Shown: positions 29,248 to 38,306 of the stretch, in pieces | Layout: every line of letters starts with the position of its first letter | How positions within the stretch are numbered: the stretch's first letter is position 1 | Source of the DNA: Nonomuraea endophytica | GTDB lineage: Bacteria > Actinomycetota > Actinomycetes > Streptosporangiales > Streptosporangiaceae | Length of the DNA: 64,000 nucleotides | Direction: 5' to 3' | Assembly (NCBI RefSeq): GCF_014203235.1 | Contig: NZ_JACHIN010000003.1 | Coordinates: forward strand, 239,590-303,589 | Translations under genes and position numbers: made by a program | Notes under the pieces: model-generated | Database searches by the model: none | Told to the model about the DNA's origin: nothing | What the model saw: the letters and a program-made list of their open reading frames with translations, nothing else

Positions 29248-29763
29248 ATGAGCTACGGAAACCAGGGCGGCAGCGGCGGTTACGGTGCCCAGCCCCCCGG
29301 TGGGGGATACGGCCAGCAGCCGCCGAGCGGCGGCGGCTATGGCCAGCAGCCTCCCGGCGGAGGCTACGGCGCGCAGCCTCCGAGCGGCGGGGGCTACGGC
29401 GAGCAGCCTCCCGGGGGCGGCGGTTATGGACAGCAACCCCCGAGCGGCGGCGGCTACGGCCAGCCCGGCGGCTACGGCGGCGGGCAGAACCCGCCGGACA
29501 ACCACTTGGTGTGGGCGATCCTGACCACGATCTTCTGCTGCCTCCCGCTGGGCATCGTGTCGATCGTGAAGTCGTCGCAGGTCAACTCGAAGTGGCAGGC
29601 AGGTGACTACCAGGGCGCGATGCTGGCCTCCGAGGAGGCGAAGACCTGGTGGAAGCGCGCGCTGATCGGCGGCATCATCTACTACGTGCTGCTCATCATC
29701 GGCCTGATCATCTACTTCGTGATCATCGCGGCCGCCGTGTCCAGCAGCTACTCGTCGTACTAA
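29248..29763 (+). CDS. CD225/dispanin family protein with Gly/Tyr/Gln/Pro repeats
   Basis: Protein of 171 residues. Residues 1-88 are GGYGQQPPSGG-type repeats almost identical in style to the preceding gene; residues 90-170 form a CD225 (dispanin) domain: DNHLVWAILTTIFCCLPLGIVSIV, then KSSQVNSKWQAGDYQGAMLASEEAKTWW, then a second helix. The double Cys before LPLG and the KSSQV segment mirror animal IFITM proteins. Bacterial members have no known role. The start ATG 29248 follows GAGGAG. With the DUF4190 gene and the DUF2752 gene it forms a three-gene insert before trpC. Confidence 0.82.
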   Translation: MSYGNQGGSGGYGAQPPGGGYGQQPPSGGGYGQQPPGGGYGAQPPSGGGYGEQPPGGGGYGQQPPSGGGYGQPGGYGGGQNPPDNHLVWAILTTIFCCLPLGIVSIVKSSQVNSKWQAGDYQGAMLASEEAKTWWKRALIGGIIYYVLLIIGLIIYFVIIAAAVSSSYSSY

Positions 29764-29780
29764 AGGCGATACTTGACCTC

Positions 29781-30230
29781 ATGAGCGTTGCGAACCTCGA
29801 GCGGCGGGCCGCGGACCGTTGGAAGGCCGTGCTCCCGCCGCTCGGTGTCGCCGCGGGCACGGCGGCGGTCTTCGCCTTCGTCGGCGCGGTCGACCCGAAC
29901 GAGCCGGGGCATTATCCGACCTGCCCGTTCCTGTGGCTGACCGAGCAGGCGTTCGGCACGGGGCTGTTCTGTCCCGGCTGCGGGACGCTGCGGACCATCC
30001 ACGCGCTGGCCCACCTCGACCCGGTGGCCGCGCTCGGGCTCAATCCGCTGGCCGTGGCGGTCGTGCCGTTCCTGCTGTTCTGGTGGGGCCGGTGGCTGGT
30101 GCGGTCGTGGAAGGGGTCACCCAGGCGGACGACCCTGGCCCATCCCGGCTACATCTGGGCCTTCCTCGCGGTCGTGATCGTCTATTGGGTCGTGCGAAAT
30201 CTTCCGTTTGGGGCTTTTTTGGCTCCGTAG
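29781..30230 (+). CDS. DUF2752 membrane protein
   Basis: Protein of 149 residues with about three hydrophobic helices and the DUF2752 hallmark [17 protein letters not shown] near 65-80, whose two Cys suggest metal binding or a disulfide. In other genomes DUF2752 genes often neighbour CD225 genes, which agrees with the gene next door. It starts at ATG 29781, 17 bp after the dispanin stop; no good ribosome-binding site is seen. Confidence 0.8.
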   Translation: MSVANLERRAADRWKAVLPPLGVAAGTAAVFAFVGAVDPNEPGHYPTCPFLWLTEQAFGTGLFCPGCGTLRTIHALAHLDPVAALGLNPLAVAVVPFLLFWWGRWLVRSWKGSPRRTTLAHPGYIWAFLAVVIVYWVVRNLPFGAFLAP

Positions 30231-30267
30231 TCGGGCCCCGATGGTGAGGTACGCGCGACCGGGCCGA

Positions 30268-30273
30268 TACCAT
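30268..30273 (+). promoter_or_regulatory. candidate -10 for the trpCBA transcript
   Basis: TACCAT at 30268-30273 lies in the 121-bp gap before trpC and would give a leader of about 75 nt. No short leader peptide with clustered Trp codons is present in that leader, so classical attenuation is not indicated. Confidence 0.3.
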
Positions 30274-30351
30274 CGCAAGAGCAGGCCGGGAGCGGACGCG
30301 AAGCGAACTCTCAGCCGCCCCCAACACTGCCGACCGGAGGGACCCCAGCGC

Positions 30352-31170
30352 GTGAGTGTGCTCGACGACATCCTCGACGGGGTGCGAGCGGACCTGGCCA
30401 CACGACAGCAGGCCGTGTCGCTTGACGAGCTCAAGGAACGGGCAGGGCGGGCTCCCACCCCCAGAGACGCCTATGCGGCACTGGGCGGCGACCGGGTGTC
30501 GGTGATCGCCGAGGTCAAGCGCTCAAGCCCGTCCAAGGGCGCGCTGGCCGCGATCGCCGACCCGGCCGCGCTCGCCGCCGACTACGAAGCGGGCGGCGCG
30601 CACGTCATCAGCGTGCTGACCGAACAGCGCCGCTTCGGCGGCAGCCTCGACGACCTGGCCGCCGTGCGCGCCCGGGTCGACATCCCGATCCTGCGCAAAG
30701 ACTTCATCCTCACCGCCTACCAGCTGTGGGAGGCCAGGGCCTACGGCGCCGACCTGGCGCTGCTCATGGTCGTCTCCCTGGAGCAGGAGGCGCTGGTGTC
30801 GCTGATCGAGCGGGCGGACTCGATCGGGCTCGCGCCGCTGGTCGAGGTCCACACCGTGGAGGAGACCGAGCGCGCGATCGCGGCCGGGGCCAAGATCATC
30901 GGGATCAACGCCCGCGACCTGAAGACGCTGGAGGTCGACCGCGACGTCTTCAGCAAGATCGCGCCGATGATCCCCGACGACATCATCAAGATCGCCGAAT
31001 CCGGGGTGCGCGGCCCGCACGACCTGCTCGCCTACGCGCGCGGCGGCGCCGATGCCGTCCTCGTGGGTGAGAGCCTGGTCACCGGCAAGGACCCGCGCAA
31101 GGCCGTGGAGGCGCTCGTGACCGCCGGCGCCCACCCAGCGACGCGCCCCGACCACGGATCAGAGGGATAG
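30352..31170 (+). CDS. trpC: indole-3-glycerol-phosphate synthase
   Basis: Barrel enzyme of 272 residues that closes CdRP to indole-3-glycerol phosphate. Motifs [40 protein letters not shown] and IAESGV are intact. It is monofunctional, with no TrpF fusion, in keeping with PriA doing that step. The start GTG 30352 follows CCGGAGGGA. Compared with typical members there is an extra hydrophilic C-terminal tail of about 12 residues. Confidence 0.96.
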   Translation: MSVLDDILDGVRADLATRQQAVSLDELKERAGRAPTPRDAYAALGGDRVSVIAEVKRSSPSKGALAAIADPAALAADYEAGGAHVISVLTEQRRFGGSLDDLAAVRARVDIPILRKDFILTAYQLWEARAYGADLALLMVVSLEQEALVSLIERADSIGLAPLVEVHTVEETERAIAAGAKIIGINARDLKTLEVDRDVFSKIAPMIPDDIIKIAESGVRGPHDLLAYARGGADAVLVGESLVTGKDPRKAVEALVTAGAHPATRPDHGSEG

Positions 31171-31172
31171 CA

Positions 31173-32414
31173 GTGGCACAAGACGGCTCCATCCTCACGG
31201 CCGCCGACCTGGCCGGCAACGGCGCTTATGGCAACGACCCCGACGTGCACGGCAAGTTCGGCATCTTCGGCGGCCGCTACGTGCCCGAGGCGCTCATCCC
31301 GGCGCTCGACGAGGTGGCCTCGGTCTACGAGACGGCCAAGAACGACGTGGGGTTCCTGCGCGAGTTCGACCACCTGCTGCGCACGTACGCGGGCCGGCCC
31401 ACCACGCTGACCGAGGTCCCGCGCTTCGGCGAGCAGGCCGGCGGCGCCCGGATCATCCTCAAGCGCGAGGACCTGACCCACACCGGCGCCCACAAGATCA
31501 ACAACGTGCTGGGCCAGGCGCTGCTCACCAAGCGCCTGGGCAAGAAGCGGGTCATCGCCGAGACCGGGGCGGGCCAGCACGGCGTGGCCACCGCCACCGC
31601 CGCGGCCCTGCTCGGCCTGGAGTGCGTCATCTACATGGGCGCCGTCGACTGCGAGCGCCAGGCGCTCAACGTGGCCAGGATGAAGTTGCTCGGCGCCACC
31701 GTGATCCCGGTGACCAACGGCTCGCAGACGCTCAAGGACGCCATCAACGAGGCCTTCCGCGACTGGGTCACCAACGTCGACACCACCCACTACCTCTTCG
31801 GCACCGTCGCGGGCCCGCATCCCTTCCCCGAGATCGTGCGCGACTTCGCCCGCATCATCGGCGTGGAGGCGCGCCGCCAGATGCTGGAGCTGACCGGCGC
31901 CCTGCCCAACGCCATCTGCGCCGCCGTCGGCGGCGGCAGCAACGCCATCGGCATCTTCCACGCCTTCATCGGCGACAAGGACGTCGCGCTGCACGGCTAC
32001 GAGGCGGGCGGCCACGGCCTGGCCAGCGGCGAGCACGCGCTCACGCTGACCGCCGGCTCGGTCGGCGTCCTGCACGGCTCGCGCACCTATGTGCTCCAGG
32101 ACGACGAGGGCCAGACGATCGAGTCCCACTCGATCTCCGCCGGCCTCGACTACCCGGGCGTCGGCCCCGAGCACGCCTGGCTGAAGGACAGCGGCCGCGC
32201 CACCTACCACGGCATCACCGACGCCGAGGCCATGGAGGCGTTCTCGCTGCTGGCCAGGACCGAGGGCATCATCCCGGCGATCGAGTCCTCCCACGCGCTC
32301 GCCGGAGCGCTCAAGCTCGGCCGCGAACTGGGCCCGGAGGCGACCATCCTGGTCAACCTCTCCGGGCGCGGCGACAAGGACATGGGCACCGCCATGAAGT
32401 ACTTCAACCTCTAG
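31173..32414 (+). CDS. trpB: tryptophan synthase beta chain
   Basis: PLP enzyme of 413 residues that joins indole to serine. The cofactor Lys lies in [21 protein letters not shown] and the phosphate loop GGGSNAIG are present. An extra N-terminal 25 residues precede [12 protein letters not shown], as in other actinobacteria. It begins 2 bp after trpC with GTG, and ends 11 bp before trpA. Confidence 0.97.
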   Translation: MAQDGSILTAADLAGNGAYGNDPDVHGKFGIFGGRYVPEALIPALDEVASVYETAKNDVGFLREFDHLLRTYAGRPTTLTEVPRFGEQAGGARIILKREDLTHTGAHKINNVLGQALLTKRLGKKRVIAETGAGQHGVATATAAALLGLECVIYMGAVDCERQALNVARMKLLGATVIPVTNGSQTLKDAINEAFRDWVTNVDTTHYLFGTVAGPHPFPEIVRDFARIIGVEARRQMLELTGALPNAICAAVGGGSNAIGIFHAFIGDKDVALHGYEAGGHGLASGEHALTLTAGSVGVLHGSRTYVLQDDEGQTIESHSISAGLDYPGVGPEHAWLKDSGRATYHGITDAEAMEAFSLLARTEGIIPAIESSHALAGALKLGRELGPEATILVNLSGRGDKDMGTAMKYFNL

Positions 32415-32425
32415 GGTTCACGATC

Positions 32426-33226
32426 ATGACCACTCTTCAGACGGTGTTCGCCAAGGCCAAGGCGGACAACCGGGCGGCGCTCGTCGGCTATCTGCCCGCG
32501 GGGTTCCCGTCCAAGGACGGCGCCATCACCGCCGCCGCGGCCCTGGTCGAGGCGGGTTGCGACGTCATCGAGATCGGCCTGCCGTACTCCGACCCGCTCA
32601 TGGACGGTCCCACCATCCAGGACGCGGTGCACCGCTCGCTGACCAACGGCACCCGCATCGCCGACGTGTTCCGCACGGTCGAGGGGGTGGCCGCCACCGG
32701 CGCCGCCACGCTCGTCATGACCTACTGGAACCCGATCGACCGCTACGGCGCCGAGCGTTTCGCCCGTGACCTGGCCAGTGCGGGCGGGGTGGGCACGATC
32801 ACGCCCGACCTCACGCCCGAGGAGTCCGGGCCGTGGCGCGAGGCCTCCGCGGCTGCGGGCATCGACACCGTCTTCCTGGTGGCGCCCAGTTCCACGGAGG
32901 AGCGCATCAAGGCCGTGGTCGAGTGCTGCACCGGCTTCGTCTACGCGGCCTCGCTCATGGGCGTCACAGGCGCCCGCGAGAGCGTGAACGTGGCCGCCGA
33001 AGGCCTGGTCGAGCGCACCCGCGCCCACACCGACCTGCCCGTCTGCGTGGGTCTGGGCGTCGGCACCGGCGCGCAGGCGGCCGAGGTGGCCGGCTACGCC
33101 GACGGCGTCATCGTCGGCTCCGCGTTCATCCGCCGCCTGCTCGACGCGCCCGACGAGGCCGCGGGCCGCGCCGCCTGCGCCGAGCTGGCGCGCGACATGG
33201 CCGCGGGGGTCCGCTCCCACGTCTGA
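32426..33226 (+). CDS. trpA: tryptophan synthase alpha chain
   Basis: Barrel subunit of 266 residues that cleaves indole-3-glycerol phosphate. The catalytic Glu and Asp are seen in VIEIGLPYSDPLMDGPTIQ. SLMGVTGAR, the usual phosphate-binding region and GVIVGSAFIR are present. It is the last gene of the trp unit; a strong hairpin follows 14 bp after the stop. Confidence 0.96.
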   Translation: MTTLQTVFAKAKADNRAALVGYLPAGFPSKDGAITAAAALVEAGCDVIEIGLPYSDPLMDGPTIQDAVHRSLTNGTRIADVFRTVEGVAATGAATLVMTYWNPIDRYGAERFARDLASAGGVGTITPDLTPEESGPWREASAAAGIDTVFLVAPSSTEERIKAVVECCTGFVYAASLMGVTGARESVNVAAEGLVERTRAHTDLPVCVGLGVGTGAQAAEVAGYADGVIVGSAFIRRLLDAPDEAAGRAACAELARDMAAGVRSHV

Positions 33227-33240
33227 TCTCCGGTATGGCG

Positions 33241-33284
33241 AAGCGCGGCCACCCAGGGTTTCCCGGGGGCCGCGCTTTTCGTTT
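33241..33284 (+). terminator. intrinsic terminator after trpA
   Basis: The 10-bp perfect stem aagcgcggcc (33241-33250) and ggccgcgctt (33268-33277), with a 17-nt loop containing a further small stem, is followed by ttcgtttg. It is placed 14 bp after the trpA stop. Confidence 0.8.
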
Positions 33285-33404
33285 GTGCATGCTTTCACCG
33301 GAGCTGCGGCGCAAAAGTGCAACAAGGCGCATGATTTGTCCATAGAAGCGGTCCGGTGATCGCGTCAGGGTGGCGGCACGAACTCTTCGCACGAAAGGAC
33401 GCAC

Positions 33405-36400
33405 ATGCGTCGACGTTCCGCCGCGTTAGCCGGGCTCCTCGCACTCGCCACCCTCACCACCACCCCCGCCCAAGCCACTCCCACACCCCCCTCCGCACAA
33501 GCCGCCGCGGCACCAGGCTCGGAGGCCGCCGAGCCACGAGGGCTCCCACCCGCCTCGCCGGAGAGCGCGGGAGCGCGGGAGCCCTCGCCCACCAACGCCC
33601 CACCGGACGTCCGCCTCCCACCCACCACCACAACCCCGCCCACCCCCACCACCACGCGGCCCACGACCCCGCCCACGTCTGAGGCGTCGTCCAGCCCCGT
33701 GGCGCCGTCCGTGGAGGCGGCGGCCGTGGCGGATCCGGTGACGATCTCCTCGCGGGAGCTGGCCGTCTCCCTGGACCCGGCCTTCCCGAGGGTGCTCGGC
33801 TACACCGACCGGGCGAGCGGAGCCACCCTGGGCGGCAGCACCACCGTCCCGGTCGTGGTCCTGAACGGCACGCCGTACCCGGTGACGGGGACGCCGGCCG
33901 GCGCGGACGGGAAGACCGCACGCTACCGGCTGACGTTCGCCGCGCTGGGCGGGGTGGCGCTGGAGGCGTCGGTGGGGGTGCGGGGGCGGACCACGACGTT
34001 CCGGATCGACAAGGTGACCGACACGGCCGCCTTCCGGGTCGGGACGATCGATCTGCCCGGTCATGACCTGGTGTCGGTGGCCAGTGACCAGGCGGGGGCG
34101 GCGACGGCGTTCACCCGGCTGGATCCGAACTCGACGCGGACGGCGGACGTGTTCGCGAAGGTCACGGCGCAGACGGCGGCCGAGGCGCAGCCGGTCGGGG
34201 CGACCTACGGGATCGTCAACACCGACCGGCTGGCCGCCGCGATCGAGTCGAACTCCACCTACGACCGCCCCTCCGGCCCCACCGACGTGGACCGCGCCCG
34301 CTTCTGGCACCAGGCGCGCAAGGGCGCCGACGGCGTGGTCAGGGTGGGGGTGTGGAGCGGGCAGTGGACCTACCGGGCGGCGGGCGCGCCGTTCACCGAG
34401 GAGCTGCCCTGGGCGAAGGTGGTCGTCACCCCGGACGCCAACGGTGACGGGACGCTGGACTGGCAGGACGGCGCGATCGCCTTCCGCGGCATCGGCGTCA
34501 AGGCGCAGGGCTCCGAGCAGACCAAGGACCGGGTGGCGATCCACATCCCGTTCAACTTCGCCAGCCAGGCGACCCACCCGTTCCTGCGCACGCTGGACGA
34601 CGTCAAGCGGGTCGCGCTGGCCACCGACGGGCTGGGGCAGCTGGCGATCCTGAAGGGCTACCAGTCGGAGGGCCACGACTCGGCGCACCCGGACTACGGC
34701 GGCAACTACAACAAGCGCGCGGGCGGCCTCAAGGACCTGAACACGCTGCTGAAGACCGGCAAGCGGTGGAACGCCGACTTCGGCGTGCACGTGAACGCCA
34801 CGGAGGCCTACCCGGTGGCGAAGACGTTCAGCGAGACGCTGGTGAACAAGGACGCCAAGGGCTGGAACTGGCTCGACCAGTCGTACTACATCGACCAGCG
34901 CACCGACCTGACCACCGGCAACCTCGCCGAGCGCTTCCGGCGGCTACGCGAGGAGACCGGCAGCGGCGACCTCGCGCTGCTCTACGTCGACGTGTACTAC
35001 AGCCACGGCTGGACCGCCGACCGCACGCTGGCCGAGCTGCGCCGCCAGGGCTGGCAGGTCTCCACGGAATGGTCGGACAAGCTGGAGCGCGCCTCGCTGT
35101 GGTCGCACTGGGCCACGGACATGAGCTACGGCGGCGCCACCAACAAGGGCCTCAACTCCCAGATCATCCGCTTCATCCGCAACCAGGAGAAGGACGTCTG
35201 GAACGCCCACCCGATCCTCGGCAACGCCAGGATCGAGGAGTTCGAGGGCTGGACCGGCGAGGTCGACTGGAACGCCTTCACCCGCAACATCTGGGAGCAC
35301 AACCTCCCGGCCAAGTTCCTGCAGCACTACCCGATCCTCGACTGGAACGCCGACCAGATCGTCTTCGGCGACGGCGTGACCGGAACGGACAAGAGCGGCA
35401 AACGCGAGCTGTTCCTCGGCAACCGCAAGATCCTGGACGGCGCCACCTACCTGCTGCCGTGGGAGGGCAAGTCCTACCACTACAACCCGGCGGGTGGCCA
35501 GACCACCTGGGACGCCGACCGGCCGATGCGCCTGTACAAGCTGACCGACCAGGGCCGCGTCCCGATGGGCACGCTCACCCCGTCCGGCGGCAAGATCACG
35601 ATCACCGCCGAGCCCGGCGTCCCGTACGTGCTCTACCCCGGCAAGGCACCCAAGCAGGACACACCCGAGTGGGGCGAGCGCTCCGGCGTCGCCGACCCCG
35701 GCTTCAACGACGACACGCTTCGCGCGTGGGAGCGCACCGGCCAGGTCTCGATCGAGAAGAACGCCAAGGGGCAGCGGGTCGCGCTGCTGGCCGCCGGTCA
35801 GCCCGCCGCGATCGAGCAGAACCTCAAGGGCCTCACCCCCGGCCGCACCTACAGCGCCTCGGCCTGGGTGGAGGTCGAACCGGGCAAGACCCGCGAGACC
35901 ACCCTGGAGATCGGCGGCCAGTCCACCCGCGTCAGCAGCTCCACGGCCAGGAACAACGTCGCGGCCGACGAGAAGCACGGCACCTACTTCCAGCGCGTCA
36001 AGGCCGTCTTCACCGCCACCAGGAGCCACGCCAAACTCCGCCTCGGCGCGGGCGGCGGTGACGGCGCGGTCCGCGTGGACGACGTCCGCCTGGTCACGAC
36101 CGCCAAGCCCGGCCCCGTCGAGGACTTCGAGAACGTCGACCAGGGCTGGGGACCGTTCGTGAAGGGCGACGCGGGCGGCAGCACCGACCCGCGCACCCAC
36201 ATCGCCCAGAAGCACGCCCCGTTCACGCAGGCCGGGTGGAACGGCAAGGCCGTGGACGACGTGATCGGCGGCGAGGAGTCGCTGAAGGTCCACGAGGAAC
36301 GGCAGGGGCTGGTCTACCGGACCGTCCCGCAGACCGCCCGGTTCGTGAACGGCCACGCCTACGAGGTCTCCTTCGCCTACCAGAACGCCCAACAGGGCAC

Positions 36401-37379
36401 GTACGCCTGGGTGACCGGCTACGACAAGGGCGGCAGAAGCGTCGAGACCCGGCGCACCCCGATCCCCGAGCAGCGCTCCACGACCCGTTTCACCGAACGC
36501 GTGGTCGCCGGGTGCGGTGACGTCTGGGTGGGCCTGCGGTCGCTGCGGCCCGAGCAGGCCGGGGCCGACTTCATCCTCGACGACTTCGCGGTCAAGGACC
36601 TTGGCCCCGCCCAAGAGCCGCCGGCCTGCGCCTCGCTGGAAGTCAGGCCCGGCCCGGCCACGCTGGAGCCCGGGGCGGCCAACGACGTGACGACCGTCTT
36701 CACGAACCTGGAGGACGCCCCGGCCGAGGTGGGCGTGACGCTGGCCGTACCGGATGGGTGGCAGGTCGGCGGCCAGGGGAGCGGGACCGTCCAGCCCGGT
36801 GCGGCGCTCACCACGACCTGGAAGGTGACGCCGCCGCTCGACGCCCCCTACCGGGCCTACGACCTCAAGGCGAGCGCCGTCTACGGCGGCAAGCGGGTCG
36901 AGGCGGCGGTCAGCGTGCGGACGCTGCCGCCACCGCCGTCCGGTACGGCGTGGGCCAGTGACCACGACTGGGTCAGCGCCGACAACGGCTGGGGCCCGGC
37001 CGAGCGGGACCGGTCCAACGGCGAGCAGGGCGAGGGCGACGGCCGGCCGCTGACCATCGGCGGCGTCGCCTACACCAAGGGCCTGGGCGTTCACGCGCCC
37101 AGCAGGATCCGCTACTACCTGGGCGGACGCTGCACCGGCTTCACCGCCGCCGTCGGCGTGGACGACGCGCAGCCCACGCGGGGGTCGGTGCGGTTCACCG
37201 TGCTGGCCGACGGGACGGCCAAGGCGCAGAGCCCGGTCCTGCGCGCCGCCGACGCCGCCCACGAACTGCGCGCCGACCTGACCGGGGCCAGGTACGTGGA
37301 CCTGGTCGTGGACGACGGCGGCGACGGCAACGGCAACGACCACGGCGACTGGGGAGGGGCCCAGTTCACCTGCGGGTGA
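33405..37379 (+). CDS. secreted GH101 endo-alpha-N-acetylgalactosaminidase, copy 1
   Basis: Exported enzyme of 1324 residues. A signal peptide (1-24, ending PAQA) and a Pro/Thr linker (25-110) precede the GH101 region (about 112-760). GH101 hallmarks: the calcium-loop-like TPDANGDGTLDWQDGAIAF (343-361), GYQSEGHDSAHPDYGG (418-433), candidate nucleophile Asp529 in LLYVDV and candidate acid/base Glu555 in QVSTEWSD. Two beta-sandwich carbohydrate-binding-like domains follow (about 765-1060), then a NEW3 domain (about 1070-1165) and a C-terminal NPCBM (about 1180-1324). It should release core-1 disaccharide from mucin-type O-glycans. The spacing Asp-Glu is 26, six shorter than I recall in pneumococcal GH101. 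Start ATG 33405 follows AAAGGA. Confidence 0.9.
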   Translation: MRRRSAALAGLLALATLTTTPAQATPTPPSAQAAAAPGSEAAEPRGLPPASPESAGAREPSPTNAPPDVRLPPTTTTPPTPTTTRPTTPPTSEASSSPVAPSVEAAAVADPVTISSRELAVSLDPAFPRVLGYTDRASGATLGGSTTVPVVVLNGTPYPVTGTPAGADGKTARYRLTFAALGGVALEASVGVRGRTTTFRIDKVTDTAAFRVGTIDLPGHDLVSVASDQAGAATAFTRLDPNSTRTADVFAKVTAQTAAEAQPVGATYGIVNTDRLAAAIESNSTYDRPSGPTDVDRARFWHQARKGADGVVRVGVWSGQWTYRAAGAPFTEELPWAKVVVTPDANGDGTLDWQDGAIAFRGIGVKAQGSEQTKDRVAIHIPFNFASQATHPFLRTLDDVKRVALATDGLGQLAILKGYQSEGHDSAHPDYGGNYNKRAGGLKDLNTLLKTGKRWNADFGVHVNATEAYPVAKTFSETLVNKDAKGWNWLDQSYYIDQRTDLTTGNLAERFRRLREETGSGDLALLYVDVYYSHGWTADRTLAELRRQGWQVSTEWSDKLERASLWSHWATDMSYGGATNKGLNSQIIRFIRNQEKDVWNAHPILGNARIEEFEGWTGEVDWNAFTRNIWEHNLPAKFLQHYPILDWNADQIVFGDGVTGTDKSGKRELFLGNRKILDGATYLLPWEGKSYHYNPAGGQTTWDADRPMRLYKLTDQGRVPMGTLTPSGGKITITAEPGVPYVLYPGKAPKQDTPEWGERSGVADPGFNDDTLRAWERTGQVSIEKNAKGQRVALLAAGQPAAIEQNLKGLTPGRTYSASAWVEVEPGKTRETTLEIGGQSTRVSSSTARNNVAADEKHGTYFQRVKAVFTATRSHAKLRLGAGGGDGAVRVDDVRLVTTAKPGPVEDFENVDQGWGPFVKGDAGGSTDPRTHIAQKHAPFTQAGWNGKAVDDVIGGEESLKVHEERQGLVYRTVPQTARFVNGHAYEVSFAYQNAQQGTYAWVTGYDKGGRSVETRRTPIPEQRSTTRFTERVVAGCGDVWVGLRSLRPEQAGADFILDDFAVKDLGPAQEPPACASLEVRPGPATLEPGAANDVTTVFTNLEDAPAEVGVTLAVPDGWQVGGQGSGTVQPGAALTTTWKVTPPLDAPYRAYDLKASAVYGGKRVEAAVSVRTLPPPPSGTAWASDHDWVSADNGWGPAERDRSNGEQGEGDGRPLTIGGVAYTKGLGVHAPSRIRYYLGGRCTGFTAAVGVDDAQPTRGSVRFTVLADGTAKAQSPVLRAADAAHELRADLTGARYVDLVVDDGGDGNGNDHGDWGGAQFTCG

Positions 37380-37419
37380 ACCGCTAGGATCCCCTCCCGG
37401 CGTGGAGGAGGGCGTGAGG

Positions 37420-38238
37420 ATGGTGGCACAGCCGTACCGGCAGTGGATGCACTACCTCACGCCCGGCCCCGCCCACCGCGGGCTCGGCCTGGTCTGCCTG
37501 GGCGCCGGCCACCAGGACGGCGCGCTGCCGACCGTGGGCCCGCGCACCATGCAGAACCACGTGGCGGTCGTGGTGACCGAGGGCGGCGGCTGGTTCGCCG
37601 AGGCGGGCGGCGCGCCCGTGGAGGTGGCCGCGCCCGCCGTGCTCTGGCTGCGTCCCGGCGTCCGGCACCACTACGCGCCGCACGCGCCGGGCTGGACGGA
37701 GTGGTTCGTCGACTTCACCGGGTCGGCGGTGGCCGCCTACACCGAGCTGGGGTTCCTGGGCGACGGGCGGCCGGTGACGCCGCTGACCACGTCCGAGCCG
37801 GCCGCCCGCGCCATCGGGCGCATCCTCCAGGCGTGCCGGCGCGGCAGCCCGTACCTGGAGGTGGAGACGTCGGCGGTCGTGCACGAGGTGCTGGTGGCGC
37901 TGCGGCACGCCCGCGTGGACGAGGGGCCGGACGGCGTGCTGGAGACGCTCGCGCGGGACGCCTGCCTGCCGATCCCGGTGGCCGAGCACGCCAGGCGGCT
38001 GGGGCTGCCGCTGGCCGAGCTGCGGCGGCGGGTACGGCGGCTGACCGGATGCAGTCCCAAGGACTACGTGCTGACGATCCGGCTCAACCAGGCCAAGGAT
38101 CTGCTGGCCGGGACCGATCTGCCGGTGGCGGCGGTGGCGCGGCGGGTGGGGTATGACGATCCGGCGTACTTCACCCGGTTGTTCACCCGCCGGACGGGGA
38201 TGCCGCCGAGCGAATTTCGCGCCGAACGTTTCGGCTAA
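37420..38238 (+). CDS. AraC-family regulator between the GH101 genes
   Basis: Regulator of 272 residues with an N-terminal cupin-like sensing domain (PAVLWLRPGVRHHYAPHAPG near 75-95) and a C-terminal double helix-turn-helix (LPVAAVARRVGYDDPAYFTRLFTRRTG is the second, quoted in part; it ends PSEFRAERFG). This is the layout of sugar-responsive AraC activators. Its position between two GH101 genes on the same strand makes control of both likely. ATG 37420 is chosen, 7 nt from GGAGGG; in-frame GTGs at 37414 and 37402 are possible starts. Confidence 0.88.
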   Translation: MVAQPYRQWMHYLTPGPAHRGLGLVCLGAGHQDGALPTVGPRTMQNHVAVVVTEGGGWFAEAGGAPVEVAAPAVLWLRPGVRHHYAPHAPGWTEWFVDFTGSAVAAYTELGFLGDGRPVTPLTTSEPAARAIGRILQACRRGSPYLEVETSAVVHEVLVALRHARVDEGPDGVLETLARDACLPIPVAEHARRLGLPLAELRRRVRRLTGCSPKDYVLTIRLNQAKDLLAGTDLPVAAVARRVGYDDPAYFTRLFTRRTGMPPSEFRAERFG

Positions 38239-38250
38239 GTCAGGATTTTT

Positions 38251-38269
38251 TGTCAAACTTCATGTCAAA
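38251..38269 (+). promoter_or_regulatory. direct repeat TGTCAAA x2 upstream of GH101 copy 2
   Basis: TGTCAAA occurs at 38251-38257 and 38263-38269, 12 bp start to start, in an AT-rich island immediately after the AraC stop. A related TTTGTCCA stands at 33335-33342 before GH101 copy 1. Tandem direct half-sites are typical of AraC-family binding, but the spacing here is short, so this is only a candidate. Confidence 0.35.
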
Positions 38270-38306
38270 TCAGAGGAGAATGGGAGTTCCAGGAGAAGGA
38301 GCTCTT

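Noticed and set aside
28432..29500. CRISPR-like direct repeats
   Set aside because: The repeats are in frame with GGYGQQP codons, have no unique spacers and lie inside expressed coding sequences.
30231..30351. Trp attenuator or T-box leader before trpC
   Set aside because: No short frame with clustered Trp codons, no antiterminator/terminator alternation and no T-box sequence could be seen in the 121 bp.
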